A DNA stretch of 64,000 nt from Megaleporinus macrocephalus (GCA_021613375.1 CM038717.1:39702584-39766583), one strand, 5' to 3'; positions 23,460-58,028 are shown, counted from the first letter of the stretch. Program-made: numbers and translations. The notes: generated by a model not told the origin, from the letters alone.

Positions 23460-24755
23460 TTGGAAGGGATTAGGGGAGTTGAGAGTTGTTGGGGTATTGG
23501 GTGGGGGGTTGTGATTGACAGGTATCCCCATCCTCTTGGTCCTATAGTGTATCTATTATCATCAAGACAGTAGCCTCAAACAAAAACATGAGCATTCTAG
23601 ATCTAGCAGTGTGAAGCAGTGTTGAGACTTTGTGTTAAAAAGATCTATGTTTATTATAGATATGAACTTTATTATGAATTTTAAAAAATACTTTAAGGTC
23701 CAGGTGGTCCAAGAGTCCACTCAATACTTTTTTAATGCAATAATTTATACAAAAAACACAGTGTATGTGTTAACACTTCAAAAACTCTTTTTTTTTACTT
23801 TCGCAGTTCTTAATGTCCAGGACACTGAGTAGCATATGCCGCAGAGAAACAGCTTTAATGTAAGTCTACTCTGAACTCATCCGTTAACATCCCACGCGTT
23901 TTTGTGTAGAAATTTAGAAAAAAAGGGTGGAACTCCCCTTAAAGCTCCTTTAAAAGCAATGTATTTCAACATAGCATGAAAGTCACTTAAAGTCTGGTTT
24001 AATTTAGTCTGAGACTAGGCTTAACATGTGTCTGGGAAACATGCCCAGAAAATATAAGTGGAGAGCAGGAGGATGATATAAGGAAGGACATATAACTCGC
24101 CCCAGATAACCAGGATTAAAGGAGCTGTGTGGCCTCCAGGGTCCTCCTGCATGCTGAAGGTCCAGCCTATACATGAGCTGGCACATGGACGGGGATAAGA
24201 CAGCAGCTGTCCAGCTTCTGACCTGTTCACCTGGAGTGGAAGGAATTCGACCCTGCTATCTTATCCCTAGAGGGTCAGAAGGAGGGAGTGGATCTGTAGA
24301 GCGAGATGTTTTCCAGAGCATGCATTCGGTTCTGCAGGCAGCGTCCGCCGTGGAGCTTCACTTTTCTTTTTTCTAGATGAGTTTTGAATTTCTGCCAAAC
24401 CGCCAGTGGCATCTCGCGCATCCTCAGAAAATCAGTGCGAGAGGAACGCGGCCGCAACCGCAGTCCACATAAGTGCATCATCAGCGAAATATACTGACCA
24501 GAGAACAGTGATTATCATGCACGCCGCATTCCACAGCACCGCTCTGCAGCGAGGAGTAAATAGTGATGATTAACTGTTGCACTAATTGCACATAACTGGT
24601 CAACTCTCTCGCTTTCTGTCCCACTTACAAGCGCACGAGTGTCCATTCCTGTCCAGAGACTTAATAACGGACTTAAGAAGTGCTTACAGCTGCAGTTTAA
24701 TAAGCTCTTCCTCATGTACAGCCATAACACAGCCATACATCCATCACGTCTTATC
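23460..24755. other. No gene seen; CpG-rich stretch near 24.3-24.6 kb
   Basis: 24330-24600 is non-repetitive and CpG-rich (GAGAGGAACGCGGCCGCAAC) next to ATGATTAACTG and GCACTAATTGC motifs, possibly a non-coding regulatory element. Open frames here have no recognisable domain. Confidence 0.35.
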
Positions 24756-25275
24756 AGCTCCACTGACCATACAGGACCTCCACTTACTGTCCACTGTATC
24801 AGCTCCACTGACCATACAGGACCTCCACTCACTGTCCACTGTATCAGCTCCACTGACCATACAGGACCTCCACTCACTGTCCACTATATCAGCTCCACTG
24901 ACCATACAGGACCTCCACTCACTGTCCACTGTATCAGCTCCACTGACCATACAGGACCTCCACTCACTGTCCACTGTATCAGCTCCACTGACCATACAGG
25001 ACCTACACTCACTGTCCACTGTATCAGCTCCACTGACCATACAGGACCTCCACTCACTGTCCACTGTATCAGCTCCACTGACCATACAGGACCTCCACTC
25101 ACTGTCCACTGTATCAGCTCCACTGACCATACAGGACCTCCACTCACTGTCCACTGTATCAGCTCCACTGACCATACAGGACCTCCACTCACTGTCCACT
25201 GTATCAGCTCCACTGACCATACAGGACCTACACTCACTGTCCACTGTATCAGCTCCACTGACCATACAGGAGCTC
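24756..25275. repeat. 45-bp minisatellite, 12 copies (copy B, inverted)
   Basis: Reverse complement of the unit at 8.1 kb: CACTGTATCAGCTCCACTGA, CCATACAGGACCTCCACTCA, CTGTC-type phasing. Two units carry CCTACACT instead of CCTCCACT. Confidence 0.97.
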
Positions 25276-25540
25276 CACTTACAGACTGTAGTTCATCTGA
25301 TTCTCTGTATACTTTATTACTCTGTTCTTTAATGATCAGGACCCCCACAGGACCACCACAGAGCAGAGACTATTAGGGAGGTGGGTCATTCTCAGCACTG
25401 CAGTGACACTGACGTGGTGCTGGTGTGAGTGGATCAGACACAGCAGTGCTGCCGGAGTGTTTAAACACTGTGTCCACTCACTGTCCACTCTATTAGACAC
25501 TCCTACTACTTGCTGGTCCACCTTGTAGATATAAAGTTAG
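25276..25540 (-). mobile_element. Transposon copy B, body
   Basis: Continues from the array with ACAGACTGTAGTTCATCTGA, CAGGACCCCCACAGGACCAC, the CAGCACTGCAGTGACACTGA arm and ACTCTATTAGACACTCCTAC, the same order as copy A in reverse. The GTGTGTTAGTGTGTG part of the arm is missing here. Confidence 0.75.
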
Positions 25541-25559
25541 AGAGAGAACGGTAACGTAA

Positions 25560-26400
25560 ACTCAGTTCCAAGTTCAGACCAGCTTTTAGTAAGAACATTT
25601 CAGAATTTGGACCAAAACCTTCTTATTTGAATTTCTTGTTCCACCTTAAATGGAGTTACAACAACTATACCATTTAAGGTGGAATGGGAGACATAGTAAA
25701 GCCAACTCAACTTTTATCTGGAAGCTCAAACCCACCAAACAGATCTGGGAGAACATTGTGCAGAACCATAATTCAGACCAGTTTTTGGTCAGAACATTTA
25801 GAATGTGGACTAATAACTTCTCATTTGATTTTCTCGTTCCACCTTAAATGGGGTCAGAACTGCTGCACTGTTTAAGGTGGAATGGAAAATACAGTTAAGC
25901 CAACGTTCATCTGGAAGCTCAAATCCACCAGACAGTTCTTGGAGAACACTTTGAAGAACCATAATCCAGACCAGCTTTTGTTCAGAACATTTCAGAATGT
26001 GGACCAATACGTTCTCATTTGATTTTCCTGTTCCACCTTAAATGGGGCCAGAACATCGGCACCATTTAAGGCGGAATGGAAAACTCGGATAAGAAAACTT
26101 TCATCTGGAAGCTCAAACCCACCAGACAGTTTTGGTAGAACATTGTGAAGAGCCATAATTCAGACCAGCTTTTGTTCAAAACATTTCAGAATGTGGACTG
26201 ATGCCTTCTTATTTGAATTTCTTGTTCCACCTTAAATTATTGCCCTAACAGCTATACCATTTAAGGCGAAACGGGAAACACAGTTAAGCCAACTTTCATC
26301 TAGAAGCTCAAACCCACCAGACAGTTCTGGGAGAACATTGTGAAGAACCATAATCCGGACCAGCTTTTGTTCAAAAATTTCAGAATGTGGATCAATACCT
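25560..26400. repeat. ~195-bp satellite, ~4 copies, each with a hairpin
   Basis: TTCCACCTTAAAT starts recur near 25640, 25834, 26029 and 26224. In each unit TTCCACCTTAAATGG is followed about 20 bp later by CCATTTAAGGTGGAA or a close variant, a stem of ~15 bp. Between are CTGGAAGCTCAAACCCACCA and CCATAATTCAGACCAG. Confidence 0.85.
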
Positions 26401-26789
26401 TTGGAAAGCTGTGGAGCATGATTGGACCACCAGTAGGGCCAGCCACTTCTGGCCCCGTACACCATATTCTAAGTTTTCCAACTTTTCCATCTTTGTTTAG
26501 ATGTTTTATGGAATTTCAGTCATTTCCCATTTTAAAATCTTTGTGTTTTCCAAAGTTGGTGGAGAACCTCCTATAGATGTATATCTATACCTCCTACAAG
26601 TTTAATCCACTGAGCTTCTATTGTTTCAGTGCTGGCTGAGGTGAAACGATAAAGCAGCCTTTATAAATATCTGTATAGTGTTATGTCATGTCAGGCCTAC
26701 GTAGGTGTCGTGTAGCCTCTTGAATGCGGTCCTGCTGGAGTTCGTCTTTGCGGCTCTCACGCTCGGTTGGCTCAGGGCTTGGACCTGGA

Positions 26790-26870
26790 TTTATGGAAAG
26801 CTGTTTTGTGGCTACGCCCGTCTTTAAGAGTGCTATACAAATACTCCTGAATTGAACTGAAATTGATGTA
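26790..26870 (+). mobile_element. Retrotransposon tail fragment
   Basis: GAAAGCTGTTTTGTG and AAGAGTGCTATACAAATACT followed by GAATTGAACTGAAATTGA match the 3' end of a common fish retroelement ending in GAATTGAA-type repeats (family recalled, not searched). Confidence 0.55.
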
Positions 26871-26874
26871 TGAC

Positions 26875-27685
26875 ATAAACAAGCCCTTCTTGAGGTGAAG
26901 TGGGTGCGGACAGGGACTGCAGCACAACAAGCCAGCTGACTTTCATTGAGGAACCACCGCATTTAGAAGAAACACCACTATCGTAAATGCTTCAGTGCTC
27001 TATCTAACCCAAAATCCAAAGGGATGTTCCCGGATCCTTGCTCTCAGGCTCATCTCTATCTGCTGTTTCCATCTCTGGTGCCACTGTTTACCAGAACGCC
27101 CGTACGCTCAGAAATCACTTAGGAACGGAGCCAAAGCGGAAGTTGTGGAATTGCATGAAACTCTCCAGGAAAGTAGATCTTCTGCAACAAGCATGGTGAC
27201 CACAGCTCTACAGAGAACTTTAAGAACTTTCACAAGCTTCAGTTCACATTGTTGATTTATATGCTGACTTTAAAATATAGGGAACAATAAGACATGAAAT
27301 ATAAACAACTTGATTTTCTTCTTGTGCTCCTACATTTAAGAATCTGGTGCTGCTATCTGTCCACAAACTGTGATGTAAGACCACCTAGTCGCTTAGATAT
27401 TGACCCCCTCTACTAGGTTAAGAGCCAGAGGCGATAGTATGGGGTGAAACCTTCAAACACAGGAACTTCCTTGTTGTGAACTGTCTACCTGTCCAGCTTC
27501 GTGTTCGAACTTCTCCACTCCACCTTAAATGGTGCAGCAGTTACATTCTGGTGCCTCAGGCAGCTCAGGCTAATTCCTGGACTTGTTAAGGTGGAACAGG
27601 GAAGCTGGCTTATAGGAAGCCGACCTGGGTCAGTACTACGCAGCACTGGGAACCAAGGAGATCAACAGTAGCAATACAGCAGACG
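26875..27685. other. No gene seen; second hairpin MITE-like copy
   Basis: At 27518-27605 CTCCACCTTAAATGG and TTAAGGTGGAAC form inverted ends about 65 bp apart, related to the hairpins at 12.6 kb and 25.6-26.4 kb. Confidence 0.5.
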
Positions 27686-27689
27686 AGGG

Positions 27690-29545
27690 GAACGTTTAAC
27701 ACTAGCTAACAGCTGGGTAATATATTAATAGAGATCTAACGTTCTAGATAGTTCTTGCCATTTGCACTAGCTAACACTAACAGCTAAAGTACTGTAATAA
27801 CAGAGATGTAATGTTCTAGTTAGTTCTTCACATCTAGCAGTAGCTGAGCTGGTATATTAATGGAGATGTAATGTTCTAGATGGTTCTTGACATCTAGCAC
27901 TAGCTAATGCTTACAGCTGAGGTAATATATTGACTGAGACGTAGTGTTCTTGATAGTTCTTACCATTTTGCTCTAGCTAACACTAACAGCTGAAGTACTG
28001 TAATAATGGAGATGTAATGTTCTAGATAGTTCTTGACTTCTAGCACTAGCTTGGGTGGTATATTAATGGAGATGTAATGTTCTAGATGGTTCTTAGTTTT
28101 TAGCACTAGCAAATAGCAAGCTGAAGTAATATATTAACAGAGATGTAATGTTCTAGATAGTTCTTGATGTGTAGCACTAGCCAATGCTTACAGCTGAGGT
28201 AATATATTGACTGAGACGTAGTGTTCTTGATAGTTCTTACGATTTTGCTCTAGCTAACGCTAACAGCTGAAGTACTGTAATAACGGAGATGTAATGTTCT
28301 AGATGGTTCTTAGTGTTTAGCACTAGCAAACACTAACAGCTGAAGTAATATAGTAACAGAGATGCAATGTTCTAGACAGTTGTCATTTAGCACTAGCTAA
28401 TGTTAACAGCTGTGGTGATATATTTATGGAGAGGTTATGTTCTAGACAGTTCTAGCCGTTTAGCACTAGCTAACATTAACAGATGTGGTGTTAAGTTAAT
28501 GAGGAGGTAATGTTCTATAAAGGTTTTGGTGTTTAACACTAGCTATTGCTAACAGCTGAGGAATATATTAACAGAAATGTAATGTTCTAGGTAGTTGTTG
28601 TCATTTAGCACTAGTTAACACTAAATGCTGAGATTACAAATCATCTTTTGAATGTAATGTAATGTTCTAGCATGTTCTTCCTATTTAGCTTTAGGTAATA
28701 CTAACAGTAATGTACTATATGGTTCTTAGTGTTTAGCACTAGCTATCATTAGCAGCTGAGCTCATATATTAACCAATATGTCATAGTTCTTGCCATTTAG
28801 CACTGGCTAACAGCTGAAGTACTATATTAACAGAGATGTAATGTTCTAGATAGTTCTTGGCATTTAGCACTAGCTAACCTTAACAGCTGTGGTGATATAT
28901 TAATGGAGAGGTAATGTTCTATAAAGTTATCTGTGTTTAACGCTAGCTAAAGCTAACAGCTGAAGTACTATATTAACAGAGATGTAATGTTCTAGATAGT
29001 TCTTAGCATTTAGCACTAGCTAACCTTAACAGCTGTGGTGATATATTAATGGAGAGGTAATGTTCTATAAAGTTATCTGTGTTTAACGCTAGCTAAAGCT
29101 AACAGCTGAGGCAATAAATTAACAGAGATGCAATGTTAGATAGTTGTTGTCATTTACCACTAGCTAACACTAAATGCTAAAATAATAAATAATAGATATT
29201 AATAGAAATGTAATGTTCTAGCATGTTCTTTCTATTAAGCTTTAGGTAATGCTAACAGTAATGTACTATATGGTTCTTAGTGTTTAGCACTAGCTATCAT
29301 TAACAACTGAGCTCATATATTAGCAGATATGTCATAGTTCTTGACGTTTAGCACTAGCTAACGCTAACAGCTGATGTAATATATTAACAGGGTTGTAATG
29401 TTCTAGCTAGTTCTTAGCATTTAGTACTACCTATCCATAACAGCTAAGGTAAAATATTAGTGAAAATGTTCTAGATAATTCTTGGTGCTAAGCACCAACT
29501 AATACTTACAGCTAAGATCATATATTATCAGAGATGTTCTAGATA
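27690..29545. repeat. ~73-bp degenerate minisatellite, ~25 copies
   Basis: Units run GAGATGTAATGTTCTAGATA, GTTCTTGACATTTAGCACTA, GCTAACACTAACAGCTGAGG, TAATATATTAACA. Measured spacings include 72, 60, 73 and 73 bp, so at least one shorter variant exists. Longer composite copies recur near 28850-29110. Confidence 0.93.
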
Positions 29546-29599
29546 GTTCTTGGGGTTAATGGTGCTGCAGGTAAATCAGGCAAGAGTCATATGAGAAAA

Positions 29600-29760
29600 T
29601 GGGTGTGTCTGAAATCTCCTACTCAGTCTGGATCAGTAGGCGAGCGTGGCTAGTATGTCTGAATACTCTGGATACGTCCTGTGGCTACTAGTCGCTCTAG
29701 CAGTACGTACTGACTCTAATCTAGTACCTACTGACTAGTGAGCGATTTCAAACACACCCA
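29600..29760. mobile_element. 161-bp MITE with 17-bp inverted ends
   Basis: TGGGTGTGTCTGAAATC (29600-29616) and GATTTCAAACACACCCA (29744-29760) are inverted with 16 of 17 bases matching. No clear target duplication. The interior is rich in CTACTGACT-type motifs. Confidence 0.7.
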
Positions 29761-29764
29761 ATGT

Positions 29765-30379
29765 GTACTGGCATTAGGACACGCCCCCCTGTGGAAAACT
29801 GGGGCGGAGTCAGTGAGTGCCTCATTAGCATTTAAAGGAACAGACACACTTTTCTGAACAGGACTGACTTTTCTTTAAGACCCCCGAGAGACTGTGTTCC
29901 CCCTGAAGAAGAGACTTCTCAACATCTGTACACGTTATTAGTTTTTATTAATGTTACAGTCAGCAAATAAACTTACTGTCACTCAAAAAATCAACAACAC
30001 ATTCCCTCTGACCTCACGCCTGACTTCACAGCGCAGACTCCACACTGTCACCACGACCTGGGCGGCTGACCACCGTCTATTCTAGGTGAGCTTTGAGTCT
30101 CAGTTCTTCTCTAAGTATAGGGAGGCGTGTTGACGCTCTGCTCTGCGGCGGCTGATCACAGGCTGCACATGCAGAAGAAGGAGGCTTCGCTGAAAACCAC
30201 TCCACTGTCCCAGTAACTTCATCCAGGAGAACATCAGCTGACAGTAAAGCTGCAGAGGCCTTTGGAGGAGCTGGTGCTCACCTGTAACCAGAACCAGCAG
30301 GTATAGGGTCATTCCAGAATCTGGTTCAAATCTGGTGAAAAGAATGCCCCGGCGAACAGACAGCGAAACAACAACACCG
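29765..30379. other. Sequence upstream of the aqp3 promoter, no gene seen
   Basis: No recognisable coding sequence. It contains ATTAGCATTTAAAGG and GC-rich parts (ACACGCCCCCCTGTGG at ~29780) and may hold distal promoter elements. Confidence 0.35.
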
Positions 30380-30593
30380 TGAAGAAGGACGGCACATGCC
30401 GGGAAGGGCAGACGGTGGGGGAGGAGGCGGGAGAGAGGGAGGGCTCTGGAGGAGGACTGTTTTGAATGTTTTTTTTCTCTCCGTGTTTAAAAAGGGTGGG
30501 ATGCCTGCACGGCCCTCATTCCGAGGTTCCACGCGGCCGCTGCAGACTCCTCCTCGTCCTCCTCACCTCCCGCGGGCACGTCTCTGAAGCATC
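30380..30593 (+). promoter_or_regulatory. aqp3: Probable aqp3 proximal promoter and 5' UTR
   Basis: A GC- and CpG-rich stretch directly before the aqp3 start codon, with a GC-box-like GGAGGCGGGAG around 30423 and a TATA-like TTTAAAAA at about 30486-30493, roughly 100 bp before the ATG. This spacing would give a 5' UTR of about 70-80 nt. The transcription start is inferred. Confidence 0.55.
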
Positions 30594-53000
<22,407 letters not shown>

Positions 53001-53535
53001 AGGCTTGTGTGGGATGTTAGAAGATAATCTCCAGCGTTTTTCAACCAAATATCAGTCTGCTGTATCTGTAGCGTGTAGAACGATCAGCCAGGACATTAAC
53101 GTCAATGTGTTTTCCAACAGACGACACTCAAACCCAACACTACGGCTGCTGATTATGGTTAGATATGGGAAACTTGTTTTTTCAGGCATTGAGAGATGGA
53201 ACTGGTTTCACGGTGGAAGAATCTGGGGTAATTTGTCGTATGCCAAAGTTACTGGAACTACATTCCTCTGCATCGATTCAGTGTAGGAAGTTAAGCCTAA
53301 ACCAAAGTCACAATACAATTTAATGCAGTTTAAGTCAAAACCCTCTATGTTGGTTTTGCTTGCTAATCATCAACAGTGGCAGCTCAGTGTTGATTATCAT
53401 ATTCATATCTAGTCACAGTCCATGAAAACCAAGTATCTTCAATCTGCATATACCTTCAATGAGAGTTAACGGAAACGTATTTGGGTTTGGGTTTTGGTCC
53501 AACCATCAATGTAAAGAACGACTGTAGAGCATGTT
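53001..53535 (+). other. Presumed aqp3 3' UTR / downstream sequence
   Basis: Non-repetitive after the stop codon. A 99-codon open frame at 52987-53286 overlaps the end of aqp3 in another frame and has no recognisable domain. Confidence 0.5.
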
Positions 53536-53539
53536 CAAG

Positions 53540-54130
53540 GAACCACCCCATCAGTGGTCATCACAGCCCAAGCAGTAGCACTATTGGTTGAGTATGTTCA
53601 AGGAGACGCCCCTTCTGTGGTCAGCGCGAACCAAGCAGTAGCACTATTGGTTGACCATTAGCAGACCAATAACCCAAGCAGTAGCCCTATTGGTTGACCA
53701 ATAGCAGACCAATAACCCAAGCAGTAGTCCTATTGGTTGACAACTAGCAGACCAATAGCCCAAGCAGTAGTCCTATTGGTTGACCATTAGCAGACCAATA
53801 ACCCAAGCAGTAGCCCTATTGGTTGACCAATAGCAGACCAATAACCCAAGCAGTAGCCCTATTGGTTGACCAATAGCAGACCAATAGCCCAAGCAGTAGC
53901 CCTATTGGTTGACCAATAGCAGACCAATAACCCAAGCAGTAGCTCTATTGGTTGACCAATAGCAGACCAATAACCCAAGCAGTAGTCCTATTGGTTGACA
54001 ACTAGCAGACCAATAACCCAAGCAGTAGCCCTATTGGTTGACAACTAGCAGACCAATAACCCAAGCAGTAGCCCTATTGGTTGAGCATGTTCAAGGAGTT
54101 GCCCCGTCAATGGTCAGAGCAGCCCAAGCA
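53540..54130. repeat. 43-bp CCAAT-rich minisatellite, ~13 copies
   Basis: Unit CCCAAGCAGTAGCCCTATTG, GTTGACCAATAGCAGACCAA, TAA. Each unit has one ATTGG and two CCAAT. Two outer copies carry an extra GTTCAAGGAG segment. Confidence 0.96.
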
Positions 54131-55250
54131 GTAGCCGTACTGTTTACAAACTCAATACATGTAAATATAAATATATGTACACAAATTCTGTAGCATGTAA
54201 ATGAAGTTTTATTGAAATGAATGTATTTTACACGCAGACGTGACTGAGCTAATAGTTCCCAGACCTATTTTTCCAGCCCAGGATCATTTCCAGCCCTCAG
54301 AAGAACCGATCTCTTGAGTGTTTGTATCCATGGAAAGTAATAAACAGCAGCAAACAGCTGAAGCCACCGTTTTCCAAACCTGCCTGCAGAAAAGTGACAC
54401 GTGGAATTGCACAACTGACTTGTGTGAAAGGAAATCAGTGATAATGAGCACCTCACCTAAACAAGCCCGGAGTCGGTTCTGGGTGCGGACGCAGGTATTT
54501 GGAGCTCATGTGAAAACGCCCTTAGAGTAAGAACTGTGGGGTTAAACTCATGATCATTTCAAACGTCCCTGTACGTGACTTTACGAGTGGACTCAGTTCT
54601 ACTCCATAGGGAGAACCATTAAAACTCCTCTCTGATCCAATCACGCGCTACAGATACGGCAGACACAGACCCGGCTGAAAAACTCTGGAGTAGCTTGTTC
54701 ACTTTCTGATCCAGGTCCACTTTTTTCCACGCGGCAGACGCTCTGAACTCTCTGGCACTGACATCAAATCAGCCTCTTAACTTACAGCCGCCGCGGCCTC
54801 TCCGATCTGTTTGGTCTTTAAAGTTCAGCTCAGTGTGACCTTTCTGTTCCCGCCGGTGCCCCGAGGTCGTACGACTGACGGGACCTTTTCCGAGAGCTGA
54901 TGTATTTGTATTTGCTGGACGGCATTACCTCCCCGTGCTTTACGATTTAGGACCCTTTCATCATCCAGCAGACGACACGGCCTGCCTTATTCCCTCGGGC
55001 TGTTTGTAATGTAGGAGCTGAAGTCTAGACTTGTCTGAATCCTGCTCTAAACCCGAATGTCTGGCAAAGAGTGGCTAACTGTGCCCGGAGCTACTCTAAG
55101 ATTGAAACAGGGGGTCTAAGTTCGGTCACTTCTGAATACATAAACAGTATTTCTCTCTAACCAGAGTCTCTTTCCCAGGTGAACATCAGGAGTCAATGCA
55201 GATTTCTATGTTAACACTCTATATATTGAGAGTCCAGTCTGTAGATGCTC
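54131..55250. other. Non-repetitive region, no gene seen, possible conserved element
   Basis: 54780-55020 is CpG-containing and non-repetitive (TGATGTATTTGTATTTGCTG, GCTTTACGATTTAGGACCCT). No coding sequence recognised. Confidence 0.35.
54338..54343 (+). promoter_or_regulatory. Candidate polyadenylation signal for aqp3
   Basis: A canonical AATAAA about 1.34 kb after the stop codon. I saw no canonical signal closer to the stop. If used, the 3' UTR would include the CCAAT-rich 43-bp array at 53.5-54.1 kb. A non-canonical nearer site is possible. Confidence 0.2.
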
Positions 55251-55252
55251 AA

Positions 55253-55254
<2 letters not shown>

Positions 55255-55320
<66 letters not shown>
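55255..55320. repeat. (TA)n microsatellite, left of MITE copy 3
   Basis: About 32 TA dinucleotides ending directly at the start of the MITE. Confidence 0.97.
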
Positions 55321-55323
<3 letters not shown>

Positions 55324-55610
55324 TACCACTCAAAAGTTTGGGATCACAGTGAAATTTTCTTGTTTTAATTGAGTAGCCTTCCGTACCACGAGATTTAGAC
55401 AGAGGACTGAGAATTGCTGATAATAGGACTATATGCAAAATAAGCCTCTATACAAAAATAGACTTTAATACATTTTTAATACAACATTTTTATTCTTTAA
55501 AAATCATCTGATACACTTACATTAATTGTAAAATTGACAATATTGTTTGTGAATTGCATGAAAATTGCATGAAATGAAATTCTAAAGTGATCCTAAACTT
55601 TTGAGCTGTA

Positions 55611-55614
<4 letters not shown>
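55319..55614 (+). mobile_element. Tc1-like MITE, copy 3, internally deleted
   Basis: CACTACCACTCAAAAGTTTG at the left and GTGATCCTAAACTTTTGAGC at the right. Compared with copies 1 and 2, about 200 bp are missing between TTGAGTA and CGTACCACGAGATTTAGACA. TA repeats lie on both sides. Confidence 0.85.

Positions 55615-55697
<83 letters not shown>
55610..55697. repeat. (TA)n microsatellite, right of MITE copy 3
   Basis: About 42 TA dinucleotides. Confidence 0.97.
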
Positions 55698-55699
<2 letters not shown>

Positions 55700-55744
55700 T
55701 GGCTGAATCTCAAAGATCGATTATATATAGAGAGATTGTTAATA

Positions 55745-56300
55745 GAGTTGGTTGTAAATGTTGATTTACAGTGGTGGTGAAGGTAACCAGAAGTCTCCAT
55801 GTCTACAACACAAATATAAACACATTGTATTTACTATCGAACTCACCCTTTGAGCGTTTATATCTAATATTGATGTTGGTATAGTGTAGTGGGTTACGCT
55901 GCTGCCCACCATGCTGTAGACTGTAGGTATGCTCCCCCACCTGGATTACCACCTTACACTATACCAACAAGAGTCCTTGGGTAAGACTCCTAACCCTGTA
56001 AACTACAAGCCTCTCTGGAAAAGAGCTGCCAAAGTTGTAAATGTTGTAAATGTAGCATAAAATCTGAAAATACTAGGTTTTCTTTGGGGACTATTTCTTT
56101 GCCTCACAACATCCTGCAAGTATCCCTCCACCACAAATGGAATTTAAGGCTGTATTCATCTCAAAACTATCATACACAGCGTCTCAGACAGTGTATTTAT
56201 AACATCTACTGTAAGAACTTTCTGTGAGGAGCTTTTAGAGGTGGACGTCTGGTTCCATTCACCACCACTGTGAACAGATCTGACTGGATCTGGAGTGGAG
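55745..56300 (-). mobile_element. Dispersed element, copy 2, with no array
   Basis: Reverse orientation of the element at 45.9-46.5 kb: TTACAGTGGTGGTGAAGGTA (single 21-bp-type unit), AAATACTAGGTTTTCTTTGG, AACTTTCTGTGAGGAGCTTT and a single 67-bp-type unit. It is split by a SINE-like insertion at ~55868-56050. Confidence 0.85.
55868..56055 (+). mobile_element. SINE-like insertion inside copy 2
   Basis: Begins GGTATAGTGTAGTGGGTTAC, whose TAGTGTAGTGG fits a polymerase III A-box, and ends AAGTTGTAAATGTTGTAAAT. It interrupts sequence that is continuous at 46.4 kb. Confidence 0.65.
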
Positions 56301-57040
56301 CCTCTCAAGCCACTCTGAACGACTCTGTTTACATGGTAACCAATTAATTACAGAGAAATCAGCCAACATTGTAGAGTTTCAGTACATTTGAGCATCTGAA
56401 CAGATTCTTACTATAAACCCACAGAAAGAATCATTACTCAGTTCAGTACTGACAGTAAAGTATTCACATACGACACCAGGACAGCATTATATCTCCTCAA
56501 ATCCAGGTCAACTGTTTCTGATACGTATGTACTATAAATGTTTATTTTTTTTAATCTTGTATCTACTCTTTATCAGAGAGCGTACTGTAGAAGGAGGCGT
56601 CTTCTATCACTGTTGTATATTCTTGATTACTGCCGCGTTAAGCGTATCGTCGCTGTCCAAAGAAAACCATCTAAATTTTTAGTGATTTTTATTTTTTTAC
56701 ATTGGGTGAAAATTCTATGAGGATTGGATCAACAGACATGCTCCAGAATCACGTGGAAAGAATTCTGGTTCCATTGACTTAAGTACGAGTTTTTGGTTTC
56801 CTGTGAAGTTGTTATTTGGACAGCGATGAAATGCGAATCTTATATCTTATGTGTTTTGGAAGGTGTGCTTGTAGATGTCCTAGTTTAAGGAAGTGGACAC
56901 TCTTACTTTAAAAAGGTTGCAAACATATTTTCTGCTCTTGTATTTTCATTTTTTTTAATAAACTGCATTTGTATTACAGACGCTTTTGTTTTTGGTACAT
57001 TTCAATATAAAGATATGATCTGTTATTTCTTCACATCCTG
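56301..57040. other. No gene seen; dispersed repeat copy
   Basis: 56640-56830 is another member of the GCTCCA / TTCTGGTTCCATTGACTT family, here on the minus strand. Nothing coding. Confidence 0.45.
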
Positions 57041-57560
57041 TTGATCATTTTTGTTCATTTTAAACTAGACATTTTACAGATGGCACCTTTAATGCTAATG
57101 TTTAATGTTATTTCTTCACATGCTGTCGATCATTTTTGTTCATTTTACCCAAGACATTTTACAGATAGCACCTTTAATGCAAGACATTTTTTTAAAGTTG
57201 CATAATTAAATGGTTAACAAAGTCATTCAGAGATCCACCCCCCCCCCCCCCCCACACACACACACACCACCTTATTCCCCTTAAAGTGTTGTCCAAACAA
57301 TTGTCTATAAGATTCATACAATTTAAAAACAATGACCATTCCTTTTTGGAGGCGCTCTTTGGACCCCCAGGGTCATTTAAGACCCTCTATAATTTCTGTA
57401 ATATGAAAAAACAATGTCATCTAGAAAGCACAGCCGCACAAACCCATCAAGTATGTTGTGAACATGGCCAGCTAGGTGGGTCTGTATATGTTGGCTGGAC
57501 CTGAGGAGCTGATCCTGTATCAGTGCTCTCACTCTGAGACTCGCTGTGTAACCAGAAGTG
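57041..57560. repeat. Duplicated segment, left copy
   Basis: AAAGTTGCATAATTAAATGG, TTAAAGTGTTGTCCAAACAA, TTAAGACCCTCTATAATTTC and GGAGCTGATCCTGTATCAGT occur in the same order at 59230-59700. The first 80 bp is itself doubled (ATTTTACAGATGGCACC / ATTTTACAGATAGCACC). Poly-C at 57238-57253. Confidence 0.9.
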
Positions 57561-57564
57561 CGAA

Positions 57565-58025
57565 GTCTGGTCACGTGTTCAGTCCAGCCTTGAAAAGAGA
57601 AGCACTTCAGATAAGCACCACGAGCTGCTCATAAAACTCTGCTCGGTTCCATTCAGCTTCAATAGGAAGAGACTGGACGAGCTGAAGGCCGCTCCTGATG
57701 ACGAACGATCACATATAAATGACCACAATTCCTCTGAATCCTCCTTAGAAGATACATTATTCTCATATTTCCCTCCATAACTCGGCAATAAGTTCAGTTT
57801 CTCTCTGTTCTGCTGTGTTATGGATCACCGCGTGGATGAATTGCTATAATTAATATAAGCGCTTCACTCTGTTATTGCTGGAACTGCAGCTTCTCCAGTT
57901 TCCTACTTCTGACCTTCAGGAGAGACGAACACAATGAAAATCTCCACAAGCACGAAGAAAAGGACCTTTATATACGTTCTTCATCATAAGTGATGAGTTT
58001 AAATACATATATTCAGTGTATACAT
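57565..58025. other. Spacer between duplication and Tc1 element, no gene seen
   Basis: Non-repetitive, no recognisable product. Confidence 0.45.
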
Positions 58026-58028
58026 ATA

